In this document: positions 1 to 12,661 of the stretch, in pieces
Position numbering within the stretch: the stretch's first letter is position 1
Layout of the letters: each line of letters opens with the position of its first letter
Origin: Typha latifolia
Taxonomy: Eukaryota; Streptophyta; Magnoliopsida; Poales; Typhaceae
Length of the DNA stretch: 64,000 nucleotides
Direction: 5' to 3'
Assembly (NCBI GenBank): GCA_019914945.1
Contig: CM034107.1
Location: 992,001 to 1,056,000 of the forward strand
Position numbers and translations under genes: made by a program
Notes under the pieces: model-generated
What the model was told of the DNA's origin: nothing
The model's input: only the letters and a program-made list of their open reading frames with translations
Database searches by the model: none

Positions 1-887
1 ATATGTTGTTCCTGGGATTCTACTATAACTATGTCATTAATATCATATTTCAGAATTTCATGTATGTCAATGGGATTCAAACAATGGACCTTACTCTTGA
101 CACTACCATCATATGAACTACAAAGTACAAACCTCTATGTAGTTCTTATGAAACTGACTTTTTGTTTCCACTGTAGAGAGGCAATAAAGACTTGATTGCT
201 TGCTTCCAAGGTTTTAAAAAACTGTAGGTTGTAGACGGGCGAACAAGGAATCATGTAGTGCCTACATGCTAGATAGGTGTCTAGATGGGTACCAGACTTC
301 AAGACAATTTAAAAATAAACAAATAAAAATAATAATAGTTAAGAATTTAAATCTAATACCTACAATCTAAACAATATATTAATGTATTCCTGTTAAGAAT
401 TATATTAAGCTATTCAAATCCATTAATTCATTAACATGCACAATAATTTTGAATTTCAAAGTCAATCTACATATTAAAATATGATATGAGATGTTAAGGA
501 GTTCATCTAGGCAGGACCTAAGCGAAGTCTAGTTATATTTTATGTTTTATCTAAGATGAGAGGCTAGGCATTAAGTCGGAAGTTCTCCACGGGGTTCACT
601 CTAATCTAAGCCTTAAGCCTTCCTCTTTGTCGATGATTATGGATCGCCCTGCCCTCTATCTTGAGGTATGCTCTGTTCCACTTGGTTATAAAACAATTGC
701 ATCTAAATGAAAGAACCAAATGGTTGGCAAAGTCACAGTTAATAGGACAACAATGTGAAGTTGATTTCTTTTGTACTGGAGTTATCATGTTTCTTTTGAG
801 CCTTATGGGTCACATTCATACTTGCTGCTATACATGTATCTAGTTACAATAAAGATCAATCATAATCCATTTTATTTATATTGACAG
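1..887 (+). other. Intron of the tRNA ligase gene (left end of window)
   Basis: From recall of the plant protein, the exon before 888 should encode a stretch ending in a residue like Arg just before QMK. Nothing of that kind is found here, so the whole segment is read as intron and the next upstream exon is outside the window. Around 225-300 and 500-620 there are short pieces rich in CTAG/CTAGGC words that look like worn repeat sequence, but no class can be assigned. Confidence 0.6.
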
Positions 888-3800
888 GCAGATGAAAAAT
901 TGGGGAACATCATCTAACAAGCAGAGGGAACTTAGCAAAATGTTGGATGAGTGGTAATTGTTAGCTTTTCCTCGTATTAGATAAATTTTCTTCTTTTATA
1001 TGGCTTTGTTCCCTGTTTAAACAGACTTGGTGCTTTTTGACCTTCAACTTATTAAGGTCTTTCCACTTTTAGGGCTGTCTATATTCGTAGGAAGTATGGA
1101 AACAAGCAGCTGTCATCATCAACATATCTTAATGAAGCTGAGCCATTTCTTGAGCAATATGCAAAACGCAGTCCTGAGAACCAGGTTTTGGTAGGATCTG
1201 CTGGTAACTTAGTTAGAGCAGAAAATTTCTTGGCCATTATTTTGGGCGATAGAGATGAAGAGGGTGATCTTCAGCCTGAGAAGGAAGTATCACCTGTAAG
1301 TCCTGCTCCTGCAGCCAGGGATGTGGTTCCAAAAGATGAGGGGCTCATTATATTTTTCCCCGGTAAATCCCACTGTTCAATGCTATGGCTTCCATTGGGA
1401 TTTAGCTGCACTTCACAGTTTTAATATTTGCATGAAATTTTAATAGTAAGTTTTCCCTTTTGAAAATGTGGCCGTCATTTCTGCCGAATAACTAAAGATT
1501 ATGTGTATTCAGATTGCTAGCTGTTCTGTTGAGTTCACTCACAATCTCATCAGTTGGCTGTATTCTGTTCATCTGTTAATTTGGCATTATTTGTTTTAGT
1601 GGAAGAATGGGATATTTAGATTGCTTACTTCATACTAAATACATCAATAGCAAGTACATTAGGTAGGAAAGGGAAATACTTTTGGTTCCAACGCTGGGTT
1701 GTGGAGCTTGAATCTCCCTTTAAATCATTTCTTCTCTTGTTACACATCATCAACTCTTTGGACATGGTGGTTGTAGAGAGAGAGACGACTGTTGTCCAGA
1801 CCGGAATTCTCAATGTTGACATGATTTGCTTCACAATTTCTTATGCTGTAAATTCACTAAATTGCCTTGAATAGGAACTTAAATTTGTAATTAACAGAGG
1901 TGTCATAGTACCAATGCATCTGCAACAGTACCTCATATCTAGCTGTACTGCTTGTTAGACGAATATTGCAGTACAAGGGTACCGTGACACCTTATATTGT
2001 GCCTCCATATAGGTATACGATGCATGCTAATGGTACACAGTGAGCTGACTTTGTGATGACAAATTTGTATGTACTCTTTAGACCTTGTGATCTTAGTTGC
2101 CATATAATCCCATGGTTAGGAATGCTACTGTACAGGATCTTATTGTTTATTACACGTCCCACTAAGTCACTAACACTCTATGCTTTCAATGTCTTATTGT
2201 GGATTTCTCCTTGGGACCTTTTCTATTTCTTTTTTAGTTATTAGTCCTAATTAGTTTTCATGCAAAAATTTCTCAACATTCACATTCTATTTCGTATTAA
2301 ATTCTTCTCACATCGCATTTAACTCTGTAACTTCCTTTTCAGGCATACCTGGCTGTGCCAAATCAGCTCTATGTAAAGAAATACTGAGCACTCCTGGAGG
2401 CCTTGGTGATAACCGCCCTCTGCATAGCCTAATGGGGGATCTTATTAAAGGTTTGTTTGGTATTCATTAATTCTAATTCCAGAATGTTTTGTCCAAAAAA
2501 AAATCAGAATGTCTGTTGCATTGGGCAAGAGATAACTACTAGTCTGTACAACAGAAAAATAGTTACTCTTCTTTCATCATGTGATAGAAGCCCAGATCAC
2601 TAGGAAGGTTTCCAAGAAATAATTTTCTAATTTTTGCCTATTCATCTAATTGAGAGAAACAAATAGAGTAAGTAGTTCTGTTCTGCTAAATTCTATTAAA
2701 GATCAAACATGTGAAAAATACAAGCTGTTGAATTCTGATGTTATTTTAGAATTCTTAAAATCGAGACAATTTAACATTTCTCCAATTTGAATGCTCTATG
2801 GGCTATGCTGTATCCTATGGTTAATTAGTTCACTTTTTGGTCACTGGTTGCTTATAAGAACGATCAGATTGTGTTGCATACTTACATTTTCTTTCTACTC
2901 ATGCTGCTTGATATTGTAGAAAACAAACTGTTTGATGGCATATACATAAATAGACAGTGGATGAACTAATGAGAATGGGTGCAAGTCTCTCTCTATCATT
3001 GATTTAAGAAGAGAAAACTTTAGTAGGGTAGTCAGTTCATTTGATACTGAATTTCGTTTTTCTTTACTGTGGGGATCTTTCCAGGAAGATATTGGCAAAA
3101 GGTTGCTGATGAACGAAAGAAGAAACCATATGCTATAACACTAGCTGATAAAAATGCACCAAACGAAGAAGTATGGAGGCAGGTATTGTTTCATTCTTTG
3201 ATTTGATAATTACAACTAGTATTCTTGTTAGGATTTTTGTAATTTGCAGTATCACGGTAATGGATATTTCTTTCTTTTTCCTTGTTGCAGATTGAGGATA
3301 TGTGCCGGAGTACTCAAGCCTCTGCCATTCCTGTTGTTCCTGAATCTGAAGGTGCTTAATGTTACATGATCTAATATTTTGGCAGTTTCCAGATTCATCT
3401 ATTAGTCTTTTTACAGAATTCCTGAACTTGAAGTACTTCAATAAACTGTTGAGATTGGATTGTCATCTAACTGAAAGGTTTTGCAAAAATCTGGAGTTTT
3501 ATGGTCCTAATTCAAGGAGATATGATAGTGCTATTTCTTCTCGTTATTTGCTACACTTTCTACATATTTTTTTCCTCAATAGTCGCAAAGTAGTATGTCA
3601 GTCAGAGACCTCTTTAAGGAGTTTAGTTTTATGAATTAAAAAGTGATATATTGTTGTATTTGATATTTCTTCACTAGGTGGCTGTTTGGTTGCCTGAATC
3701 AGATTGAATCAGGATGAACTGATTTTATGAATGGCTGATGCATGTAGCAATGATCAGCTATTATGAAAGATTTAAGTGATATCATTTTATGGCTGTGACC

Positions 3801-6615
3801 AACCCTGTTACAGAAACAGCTTCATAGAAAAACAATTCCTAGATTTGCACTACGCCTATTAAAGCACAAAAATTTAGAAGCTATTCTTCTTGGATTGTTT
3901 AACACTCCTTTTCCAGTTCAATTTCTCTTATCAGTGATTTTGTGTGTTCAGGAACTGATTCAAATCCATTTTCTCTTGATGCACTGGCTGTTTTCATATT
4001 CCGTGTACTTCAACGGGATAATCATCCGGTATTTTCAAACTCTGGTCTACTGTCTAGTGAGAATATTAGATCACTTATTTTCTATCTTTTATCTCAACCT
4101 GTTTGTTCTACTTATAAAAGGGAAATCTGGACAAGGCATCTCCCAATGCTGGCTATGTTCTTCTAATGTTTTACCACCTTTATGATGGCAAGGTATGCTA
4201 TACAGACTTTATTATGCTGAAGTTTCATGTTATTTCATCATCTTGGTAACTTTGTCGAGCTCATAATACGAATGCTTTTCAGAACCGCAGAGAATTTGAG
4301 AGTGAACTATACGAACGTTTTGGCTCACTAGTCAAAATGCCTTTGCTGAAGCCTGATAGGTATAACTTTAGTTTTTTGTTTCTTTCTGAATTCTGATATT
4401 TTTCTTTTTCTAATGCAGTTTTACCAAATGATTTTACGTGCTTTTTTTTCCAATTGATGTGTTTCTATACAAAGCTGGTAAATGTAAATATATGTTATAT
4501 TTCAATAAAGACCTGTTGCAGGTATAGTATACTTCAAGTGATTATTGTCATAGCAAAGAAGGATAATTTAATCATCCAGTTAGAAAAAGGACGAGTCATC
4601 AACACTGCAAATATATCCTACCTTTTCCCTTTGCTAGATTAAGAATTATACATAATTGTTCTTTGCTAACAATAGGGACTCACTACCTGATCCTGTGAAG
4701 ACTATTCTGGAGGAAGGCACAAGTCTTTTTAGACTTCACCAAAACAAGCATGGAAGGTATCCAATATCTAACATGTATTTCAAGTTGTTTTATTTGTATT
4801 GTACTTTATTTTAATGAACAATTTCAACACAGACTGGAACCTTCAAAAGGATCATATGCAAAAGAATGGGCTCGATGGGAGAAAAGGCTGCGGGAAGTCT
4901 TGTTTGGAAATGCCGATCACCTTAATGCAATTCAAGTAGGTTTTTATCTTTGATTCACTATTTAGTTCCTTAATATAATTTTGGCCCAACACTTAATATT
5001 TCAAATGTATCCTGGATCCATATAAAACTACTGAGCAATATACACAAGTGCTTTTTCGGAAGTACTAGGCTTGTTATGTTTAGGAGTCTCTCTGTTAAAA
5101 AAGAAGTGAACCTTCTCACTATAAGTGGTTCACTTTCTCTTTCTATGGTTACACAGAAGTGCACATGAACTGTCATGATATTCTTTAAGTTTATGTGTTA
5201 GCTTGCTTCATCTTCATATGAAAGTCCATTTTGTAAACTTCATATAAATAGCAGCTTGGTATTCTTTTATTTTGTGTACAAGTACTTATAAATGCCTTAT
5301 GGCACCTGCCATCAAGAAAAGCAGGAATAAAAACAAGAAAGTTTGTCCTACATAACTCTGGAGAAACATATAGGATAATTATCCGTTGCTTATTTTTAAT
5401 GTTTTTTCTTGGGTATAATGAACAAAAAGGTCAAAACTTCAGTTTGCAAATCATCTCCACTCTGTTCTAAGTGGAGCAGAAAATAAAGAAAAAAGAAACC
5501 ATAAGGAAGCTACATCATTACCCAATGGTAAGTTTGGTAGATAGCTGACCCCATGAACAGAAGAGTACTCTTTTGGGCTTAAAATAAATCAGAAACTTGA
5601 ACATAGATGAAACACTGTAACTCCTAATGATCATTATATTAAGATGGTCCACTTCCCTGTAACTAGTAGAGCCATAGGCTTCTTCAAGAATGAGTATTAA
5701 TTCTCAATCGGGCCTCTCATTTTGGCTTCATTGTCTTTCTTTGTTTCATGGTATATTTTTGTGGTGAGCCACTTTTAAATGCATTTCTCAATTGGTGACA
5801 TTAGTTTGTCATCTCAAGAGTGCTCTATATGACATTATGATTTGAGATTTGTAAATATTGTTTTGTATCATAGGAAGTATCTGTAATCATGAAACCATTA
5901 CTTTGGCGAGTAAAAGAGAAAACTCTTTTGGCTGCTGAGGTAATTAACTAGTTGATCCTTAAAATTTGTGCATCGTCAGGTCCCTTTTGACTTTGCTGTC
6001 AAACGAGTTTTGGAGCAGTTGAAGGATGTTGCAAAAGGTGAACATAAAACACCAGACTCTGAGAAAAGGAAATTTGGTAACATTGTTTTTGCTGCTGTCA
6101 CATTGCCTCCAGTAGAAATAGTAAGCCTCCTGGATAAGGTAATCAGTCGGGCTTTTCTTTCATCTTTGGTCCAATTTTTGTATTTCAACTAACATCTCTC
6201 TGGGATCTTTCATGTGAAACAACAGTTGGCCAAGGATTCCAAAGCTAAAGATTTCCTTCAAGAGACTAACATGGAGAACAATCTGAAAAAGGTTCATGTA
6301 ACTCTGGCCCACAAAAGGAGTCATGGCGTCGCAGCTGTTGCTAGCTATGGCATCCATCTCCAGCAGGAGGTCCCTGTAGAATTCACCGCATTATACTTCT
6401 CTGACAAGACGGCTGCTCTAGAAGTGCGGCTTGGATCTGTGGATGGGGAAAACATAAGTTCCAAAAATGAGTGGCCTCATGCTACCATCTGGACGGCCCC
6501 GGGTGTACCGCCAAAGGAAGCTAATACACTTCCGCAGTTGGTCTCGGAAGGTAAAGCAACAAGACTAGCAATTGATCCTCCGGTTACCATACCTGGAGTT
6601 CTAAATTTTTATTGA
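888..6615 (+). CDS. RNL: tRNA ligase, plant RNL type (3' part: end of ligase, kinase and CPDase domains)
   Basis: Plant tRNA ligase joins tRNA halves after intron removal and ligates HAC1/bZIP60-type mRNA in the unfolded-protein response. Twelve exons are visible: 888-953, 1073-1362, 2343-2450, 3085-3182, 3291-3351, 3952-4028, 4121-4192, 4283-4359, 4676-4756, 4833-4935, 5980-6138 and 6226-6615, all with GT-AG borders and matching phases. The first visible exon (QMKNWGTSSNKQRELS) is the end of the adenylyltransferase domain. Then comes the polynucleotide kinase P-loop FPGIPGCAKSALCKE, split across the exon junction 1362/2343. Last is the 2H-phosphoesterase (cyclic phosphodiesterase) domain with its two H-x-T motifs, HVTLAHKRSHG and HATIWTA. 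The protein ends IPGVLNFY. It closely matches what I recall of Arabidopsis RNL. The ligase active-site exons lie left of the window, so the gene is partial here. Confidence 0.95.
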
Positions 6616-8161
6616 TTTTCCACCCGGCTTTGTATCTTTCCTAAGTTGAGCTGAATTCAAGTTCTAGAAAAATGATGACCCTATTCCCTTCACCTCAATA
6701 GCCGCCGAGTTTGTGAGGGATTTTCTAGGGTATCAAAGAACAGAATAATATTTATGTTGTTACGATCTTTTCTTCTTGGAAAGAAAGATCGATTTATGTT
6801 TTCTGATGTGTTGTTTCTTTTTTCTTTACTCCTCTGTAAAAATTTCTCTTTTATGATTACATGTTAATTTAATGCACAATTGTTTGCTACTTACTATCTA
6901 CCTTTCAACTGCATATGCACCTGCATCCCATTTTATTTGTTGAATTGCAATATCAATTGCTCCAATGCATTTTGCAAGTTATGGTTAAAAGATTTCTTAT
7001 ATAGGGCATCTATTGCAGTTTAGACCTTATATATTTACTATTTTTAAGTCTATCATTGTATATTTGTATTCTACCAAATCTCTAAAACTAGCTTAAGAAA
7101 ATAAGGTGTTTTTAGTGATTTAATAGAAAATTATATATATACTTCAAATGGTTAAAACTAAGTACACGTAGAGAGAGGGCACGTAGTCTACGAGATGTAT
7201 ATATATGCACACTTGAATCTGATCATCGTAGAAAGAAAATGGAAAAAAAAAAGAGAAGAAAACCAAAACAGATATCAATGGCTTCCACGGCTGTATCCTG
7301 TGCGGTAAAGAACACCACATCCAGCTCACTTCCCACGTGTCATCTCTACTTTCCCCGAGAAGTGCGCACGAGTCCGACCGGCACTGCGGCTTCATCCCTC
7401 GAAACTCCCCGCCGTACGATCCGTCGGTCTCTGTACGGATCATCATATCCGTCCGTCCGTTCTCCTCCTCGACCTCCGCAAAAGCGCGGCGGCATCCGAT
7501 CTCCGCTTCCCACCTCCCCGAGAAGCGAATTATCGGTGGTTGCGCCACTTTTTCGCGGTGCGCTCGTGATCTCTCCTTTTTTTTTACCCCTTATTTCGTA
7601 CTCTATTATTCTATAATAATGACGAGAATAAAGGCATCACCTTTCCCCTCCTTGGCGAGAGCGACTTGGAGAGAGAAACGCCACCTGCTCCTCAAGGGGA
7701 AACGCGTCCCTCCAACACTGGTTCCAGCCGCCGCGGAGCTCCATAATCGCGGTCAATTCCGAGCTTTTCTAGAGAGTCGAGTTAGGGAAGTCTGGTTGGT
7801 ATATTCCTGGTCTCATTTTTAGTTTCTTTTTTTCTTCTTTTTTTTACTATTGGAGTCCTCTTCTTCTTTGCCTTCTTTTCCGTGAATTCCTGGAGAAATC
7901 GGATGGTGGTGTGTGCTAAATTTTTTGCTTTTGTTAACTTTAGTGGACATCGCGAGTTCCCTTTTGGGTTTGATTACTTGCTTTTGGACTTTTAGAATCA
8001 TTGGCTATCCGCTCGTAAAAGGTTGGATTTTTTTTCTTCTTATATATATTGGATTCTGAAGGCTTCTGATGCAGGAACTTGGAGATCCTGATCTCTTCTT
8101 GTTGGTGCTTTTTAGGTTGAGTAGTGTTATTTGAGGATAGATCGACTGTAGATCGATTAAG
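6616..8161 (+). promoter_or_regulatory. tRNA ligase 3' flank, then promoter and leader of the AFG1-like ATPase gene
   Basis: The first 500 bases are AT-rich 3' UTR and spacer. From about 7240 to 7760 the DNA becomes GC-rich and CpG-rich, as in a plant promoter/leader. A G-box/ABRE-like CACGTGTC lies at about 7335. An ATG at 7619 opens a 67-codon frame upstream of the main start, which would be a uORF if it is in the transcript. A leader intron between about 7790 and 8150 is possible but not demonstrable. No coding gene is seen. Confidence 0.5.
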
Positions 8162-11100
8162 ATGAGATTTTTAGCCCGATCTCTTCGACGGCAAGTTCGA
8201 AACTTCTCTTGGTTTTGTGAGGAAGAGATTTCAATGGATGTATTGGAAAGAAGCCGAAAAGCTCTGGCATTAAACAATTCAGTATCTTATTCATCACACG
8301 AGCAATGTCGAGACAGAGAAATCAGTAGATATACGAGCCAGAATATGGTTTTCTTGAGGGCTCTTTCCACCACTTCAACTGATGATTCAAATAGAGGTCT
8401 TCGTCTTAGATTATCTTAATGTGTTGAATTGATTTGAGCTCCTATCTTTGTTTTGACAAGTTCTCTTTGGTATACATCTGCTCCAGGTGTTGAAAGAGCT
8501 GGTCCACTGGTGGAATATGAGAGGAGAATTGCATCGGGAGATCTTGTTGACGGCGACAACTTTCAGGTCTGGATATGGCAGTTCAAACTCTAGTTATTTT
8601 TCTGTATATCATTTCCTTACTTTTAACTGATGATTCAGGTTGACACACTTCAAGTTTTGCAAAGACTCTATGAACAGCTTGTTGAACATGAAGATAGCTG
8701 CCAATTGGATAGATATAAATCATCTAGGAAAGATGGAAGGTTAGTGATTCAGTCTTTGTCAGCAGGGTGTCCTGTTGTCTTTGTTCTTGTTTATTATGCT
8801 TGGTGTAATATGTCTGGTTAATCGGTTAGCAGAAGCCGGTGGTTATGGTCTCGTCTCATTCCCCAATCTTCATATTCACCAGTGAAAGGGCTATATCTCT
8901 ATGGAGGAGTAGGCACAGGAAAAACGATGCTTATGGATTTATTTTACGAGCAATTGTAAGTGCATGAAGAGATCGGTTCTTCAAGATGTTTTTTCTTTGA
9001 AATATGTGTAATTGCTCAGTAATTGCCTGTTTTTCATGACTTGCATGAAAAAAAAATGTCTGCCTATCTGGCTTCTTATTAGGTCTGTTATTTTCATATA
9101 CATTTAATATTGGTTGGAAGTTACTTTGACTTGAATGAATTTAAAGTTGTAATAGGTTGGCGACCTTTAACTAAAAGATAAAAACTTCATATATAATCGA
9201 GAGGATCAATATAATTGTCGCCCATCATTGAGAAGGTGCAAATGTTTGGACTCCTTGTTCTTTCTCGTAGTTAGAGTTCATGAAAAATATCATGGTATTT
9301 TTTGTTCATGAATTGAGACAATGTAATCCTGTAAATCAGACAATAACAGTACTGTAATATTAATGCATTTTCCTTATGCTGTCCATGATTTTGTCATATT
9401 CAATTATCTGATTCACATTATTCAGGCCATCTAATTGGAGGAAAAAGCGTATTCATTTTCATGACTTTATGTTGAATGTACATAGCCGCCTTCAGGTATG
9501 ATTAGTTCGATATTCACCTGTGGCACATTTTGATCAAGCTCAGACTTGCAACTTTTCCTTCTCTCTCCTTCAGATGTTATTTTTCCGAGATTATTTTTAA
9601 TCTCTAATATGTTCCACGTACATTCTCGGTCATAATTGTGGATTCCTAGATGCATAAAGGGGTGGCAGATCCACTTGAGGTTGTTGCAGCAGAGATATCA
9701 GATGAGTCTGTGCTGTTATGTCTTGATGAGTTTATGGTATGTCTAATACAAACCTGTAGGTCCTGTTCTTGTCTTGGCAGACTTTGCGTTATTAGCTTCA
9801 TGCTGTTGGTTGTTGACATTGATTTTGACATATTTATTTTGCAGGTCACTGATGTTGCTGATGCATTGATTTTGAACCGGCTATTTCGGCATCTGTTCAG
9901 CAAAGGCATCGTATGATTATCAGTGCTTTTGGTTCTAATCTTTCCTTTCTCTTTTAGGTTAACGTGCTTTCTGAATTTGCACTAAAAATTGCATTAACCT
10001 ATGATTTACTTCTTTTACTTTGGTTTTCTTTTGTCCACATGTTACTATGTACCTATAGGTTCTTATCTCCACTTCAAATCGTGCTCCGGATCAGCTTTAT
10101 GAAGGTGGCTTACAAAGGGACCTTTTTTTACCTTTCATTGAAACATTAAAGGTGCTCAGCTTCTTATGGTTATTCCCATTTCTTTATTTTCCTTTTATGT
10201 TTCTTTTATCCTCTGGTGAATCTGTTGGAACTGCCAACGCAGGAAAGATGTGTAGCTCATGCAATAGGCTCTTCACTAGACTATCGAAAATTGGGTTCAG
10301 TGAGTTTGCTGTAAAAGAGTAGAACCTTGTGTTACTGCCATTTAAGCTAAAATTTAAGCTTTCACCATCGAATTTTTCTTTTAATTTCTGCAGGCTGAGC
10401 AAGGCTTCTATTTTATTGGAACTCAGAACAATGGATTTCTCAAGGAGAAATTTCATTTGTTAGTAGGACAGGATGAACCTCAGCCTGAAGTTGTGGAAGT
10501 TGTCATGGGACGTCAATTGCAGGTTCTTCCAAAATAAGTTATCAGATGGGATTAAGCATGTTCGCTAAGGTTTTCATGCTACAGTAAATGAACCAGAAAA
10601 TATTCTTTTAGGTCCCCCTGGGAGCAAATGGTTGTGCATATTTTCCTTTTGAAGATCTGTGTGACAAACCTTTAGGAGCAGCAGACTACTTTGGATTGTT
10701 TAGTGAGTCCTCTGTCCTTTTGTGAGTGAAGGATAAGATATCATACTTTTCAGCTATTATGGAACTTGTTGCTGCAAATCATGTTATCTCTTGCTTTCAT
10801 GCTTTATTGTGATGGAGAAAATTATGCTGTGCAGAAAACTTTCATACGCTGGCACTTGAAGGCATCCCCAAGTTTGGGCTTCACAATCGAACTGCAGCTT
10901 ATCGATTTGTCACATTGGTTGATGTGTGTATTGATCTTATTCTTCCTGCCAACCTTTTTATTTTTATTTATTTATTTTTGTTTCTGCATACTAAGAAGAT
11001 AGCTTCTTTTGGTATGGAATTGAAGATTGGGTTACTTTTGGTAATTGAGAATATCATATGGAAACTTTGAAGCTTTAGTGGCATATATCATACTTTAAAG

Positions 11101-11793
11101 AGGTGGTTTTTATGTAAAATTCAAACATATACGGTATGTTGTACAGACCAATTGGCAAAATTCTCAGCTGACACCAGTCCAATTTTCTCACGGCATTCTT
11201 CAAGTACTCCATATTATTCTGTGTGGATGGCTTCTCTAGAGAACATCATTCATCTTTCCTATGTGTGATGAGCATTACACAGAGATGATAGATGAGCAAT
11301 TTACAGGCTTTTGTAAGTTTCCTGATGCACTTTTGTCTGACGAATCTCTATCTGTGCTCTTTTCACAGGTGATGTATGAGAACAAGGCCAGATTGTTATG
11401 CACAGCTGAAGCATCTCCAGTCGAGTTATTTGAGAGGATTATGACAGTGGCTGATGCCCATAAGTTTTCTCCTAGATCATCTTCGCGGTCGCAGAAAGGA
11501 GATGACCTTGACCTCTGTATCGACAATGAGCTAGGATTCGCCAAGGACCGTACGATTAGTAGGTACATTGCTTCTTCCAAATTCTTTGGAATGCATAAAA
11601 GGATCAGACCTCTCGTTCCTACAACACCTGCTAGATTCCCAATGAAATTTCATCTGCTTTAGATCTCTTACTGTTGCTATTTATTTTTTTCCACAGATTA
11701 ACGGAAATGAATAGTAGAGAGTATTTAGAACAGCATGAAGCCAACTTGCAGAAGTCCTCGCAAGCAGATGACAGTGATGCATTGCAAGCATGA
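8162..11793 (+). CDS. AFG1/LACE1-like AAA-type ATPase, mitochondrial
   Basis: This is a conserved mitochondrial inner-membrane AAA ATPase; the family takes part in protein turnover and respiratory complex quality control. Fourteen exons: 8162-8396, 8487-8566, 8639-8739, 8833-8955, 9426-9495, 9650-9736, 9845-9910, 10059-10151, 10243-10299, 10394-10522, 10612-10702, 10835-10923, 11369-11562 and 11697-11793, totalling 503 residues. The N-terminus MRFLARSLRRQVRNFSWF is Arg-rich, without acidic residues at its start, and suits a mitochondrial presequence. Walker A is LYGGVGTGKTMLMDLF (Lys about 169) and Walker B is VLLCLDEF (about 225-230). The STSNRAPDQLYEGGLQR stretch is the sensor/arginine-finger region typical of AFG1. 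The C-terminal part (ARLLCTAEASP, ELGFAKDRTISRLTEMNS) matches the plant members. The start is the first ATG in frame after a long leader. Confidence 0.95.
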
Positions 11794-12661
11794 TAAGCAG
11801 TTTTAGGTAAAAAAAAAAACTTTAAATATATCAACCCCACTGCAGTCAATATGAGATCTTGTTCACTAATAATACCATGTGGGCTTGATCTTTACGCCTT
11901 ACAAAATATTATTTGGAGACTGTCAAAAGTACTGTATTTGATATGATTCCAATAAACCAAAAAAACTCTACCCTTCCTTATTGCATTTTGAATCTGATCA
12001 CAGTTGTCAAATTATTCTAGAGAGAGAAAAAAAAAGTCAAAACTGTTTTCATGTGTTATTTTTTCTCTTTGAGAAGCTAACTTGCACTAATTCTTTTTTT
12101 TATAGCATCATAAATGTCTTACAAAAAACTCAAAAAATCCTTCAATCTCAGAGAAGGAGACATTATTTTTTGCTATTTTTTACTTGAAACTAATTAGATA
12201 GTGCATGTAATTTTTGAAAGAAATGTTGTCACCCTATTTTATATGTGAAAAATGTCCATTCATATAAATAACTCTAGTTTTTTTTAATAATATATCTATA
12301 CTTGATTTCTAATTAACAATAGTCAACTGTTTTAAGAGCCTCTAACATAAACAATTATTTTGAGATCTCAATGCAATTAAATTTCAACATCAAACTTAGT
12401 TAAGAAGGAGGAAAAAAATAATTATAATATTAATTTTATCGGATCATGCGCACTGTCACATGCATGATGATGCGAGTCACAAACTCGCGACTCCCATGGC
12501 ACGAAAATTCGCACAAAGTGTGATCCAGTCACGTGCAATGTACGTGCTTACAACGCCTTCCCCTCTCCTTCCTCTATATTTATATCCTCTGGGAAAAAAA
12601 AGGAGTCGTCTTCTGCTCTAAAAAAATCCATCGCTGTCGTCGTTCTCGTCCTCCTTCCAGA
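11794..12661 (+). promoter_or_regulatory. AT-rich spacer and GDP-fucose synthase promoter with TATA box
   Basis: The first 650 bases are AT-rich spacer with no coding signal. Nearer the next gene lie ACGTG-type elements (about 12530-12546). A TATA box, CTATATTTATAT, at about 12574-12585 sits about 80 bases before the start codon, which predicts transcription starting near 12610 and a leader of about 50 bases. Confidence 0.6.

Noticed and set aside
177..223. Possible tRNA ligase exon reading RGNKDLIACFQGFKKL in phase with exon 888-953
   Set aside because: The residues do not resemble the expected end of the ligase domain before QMK, and the donor is weak. The true upstream exon is most likely outside the window.
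3670..3840. Possible MITE starting GGTGGCTGTTTGGTTGCC in a tRNA ligase intron
   Set aside because: The left end looks like a MITE terminus, but a matching inverted right end and target duplication could not be found.
7239..7822. Overlapping 125-161 codon frames on both strands upstream of AFG1
   Set aside because: They occur together on opposite strands of a GC-rich leader/promoter, with no family motif. They are read as composition effects, apart from a possible uORF at 7619.
10924..11368. AFG1 intron segment open into the next exon (from about 11261)
   Set aside because: The frame from the upstream exon reaches a stop inside the intron, and splicing 10923 to 11369 restores the conserved VTLVDVMYENKARLL sequence.
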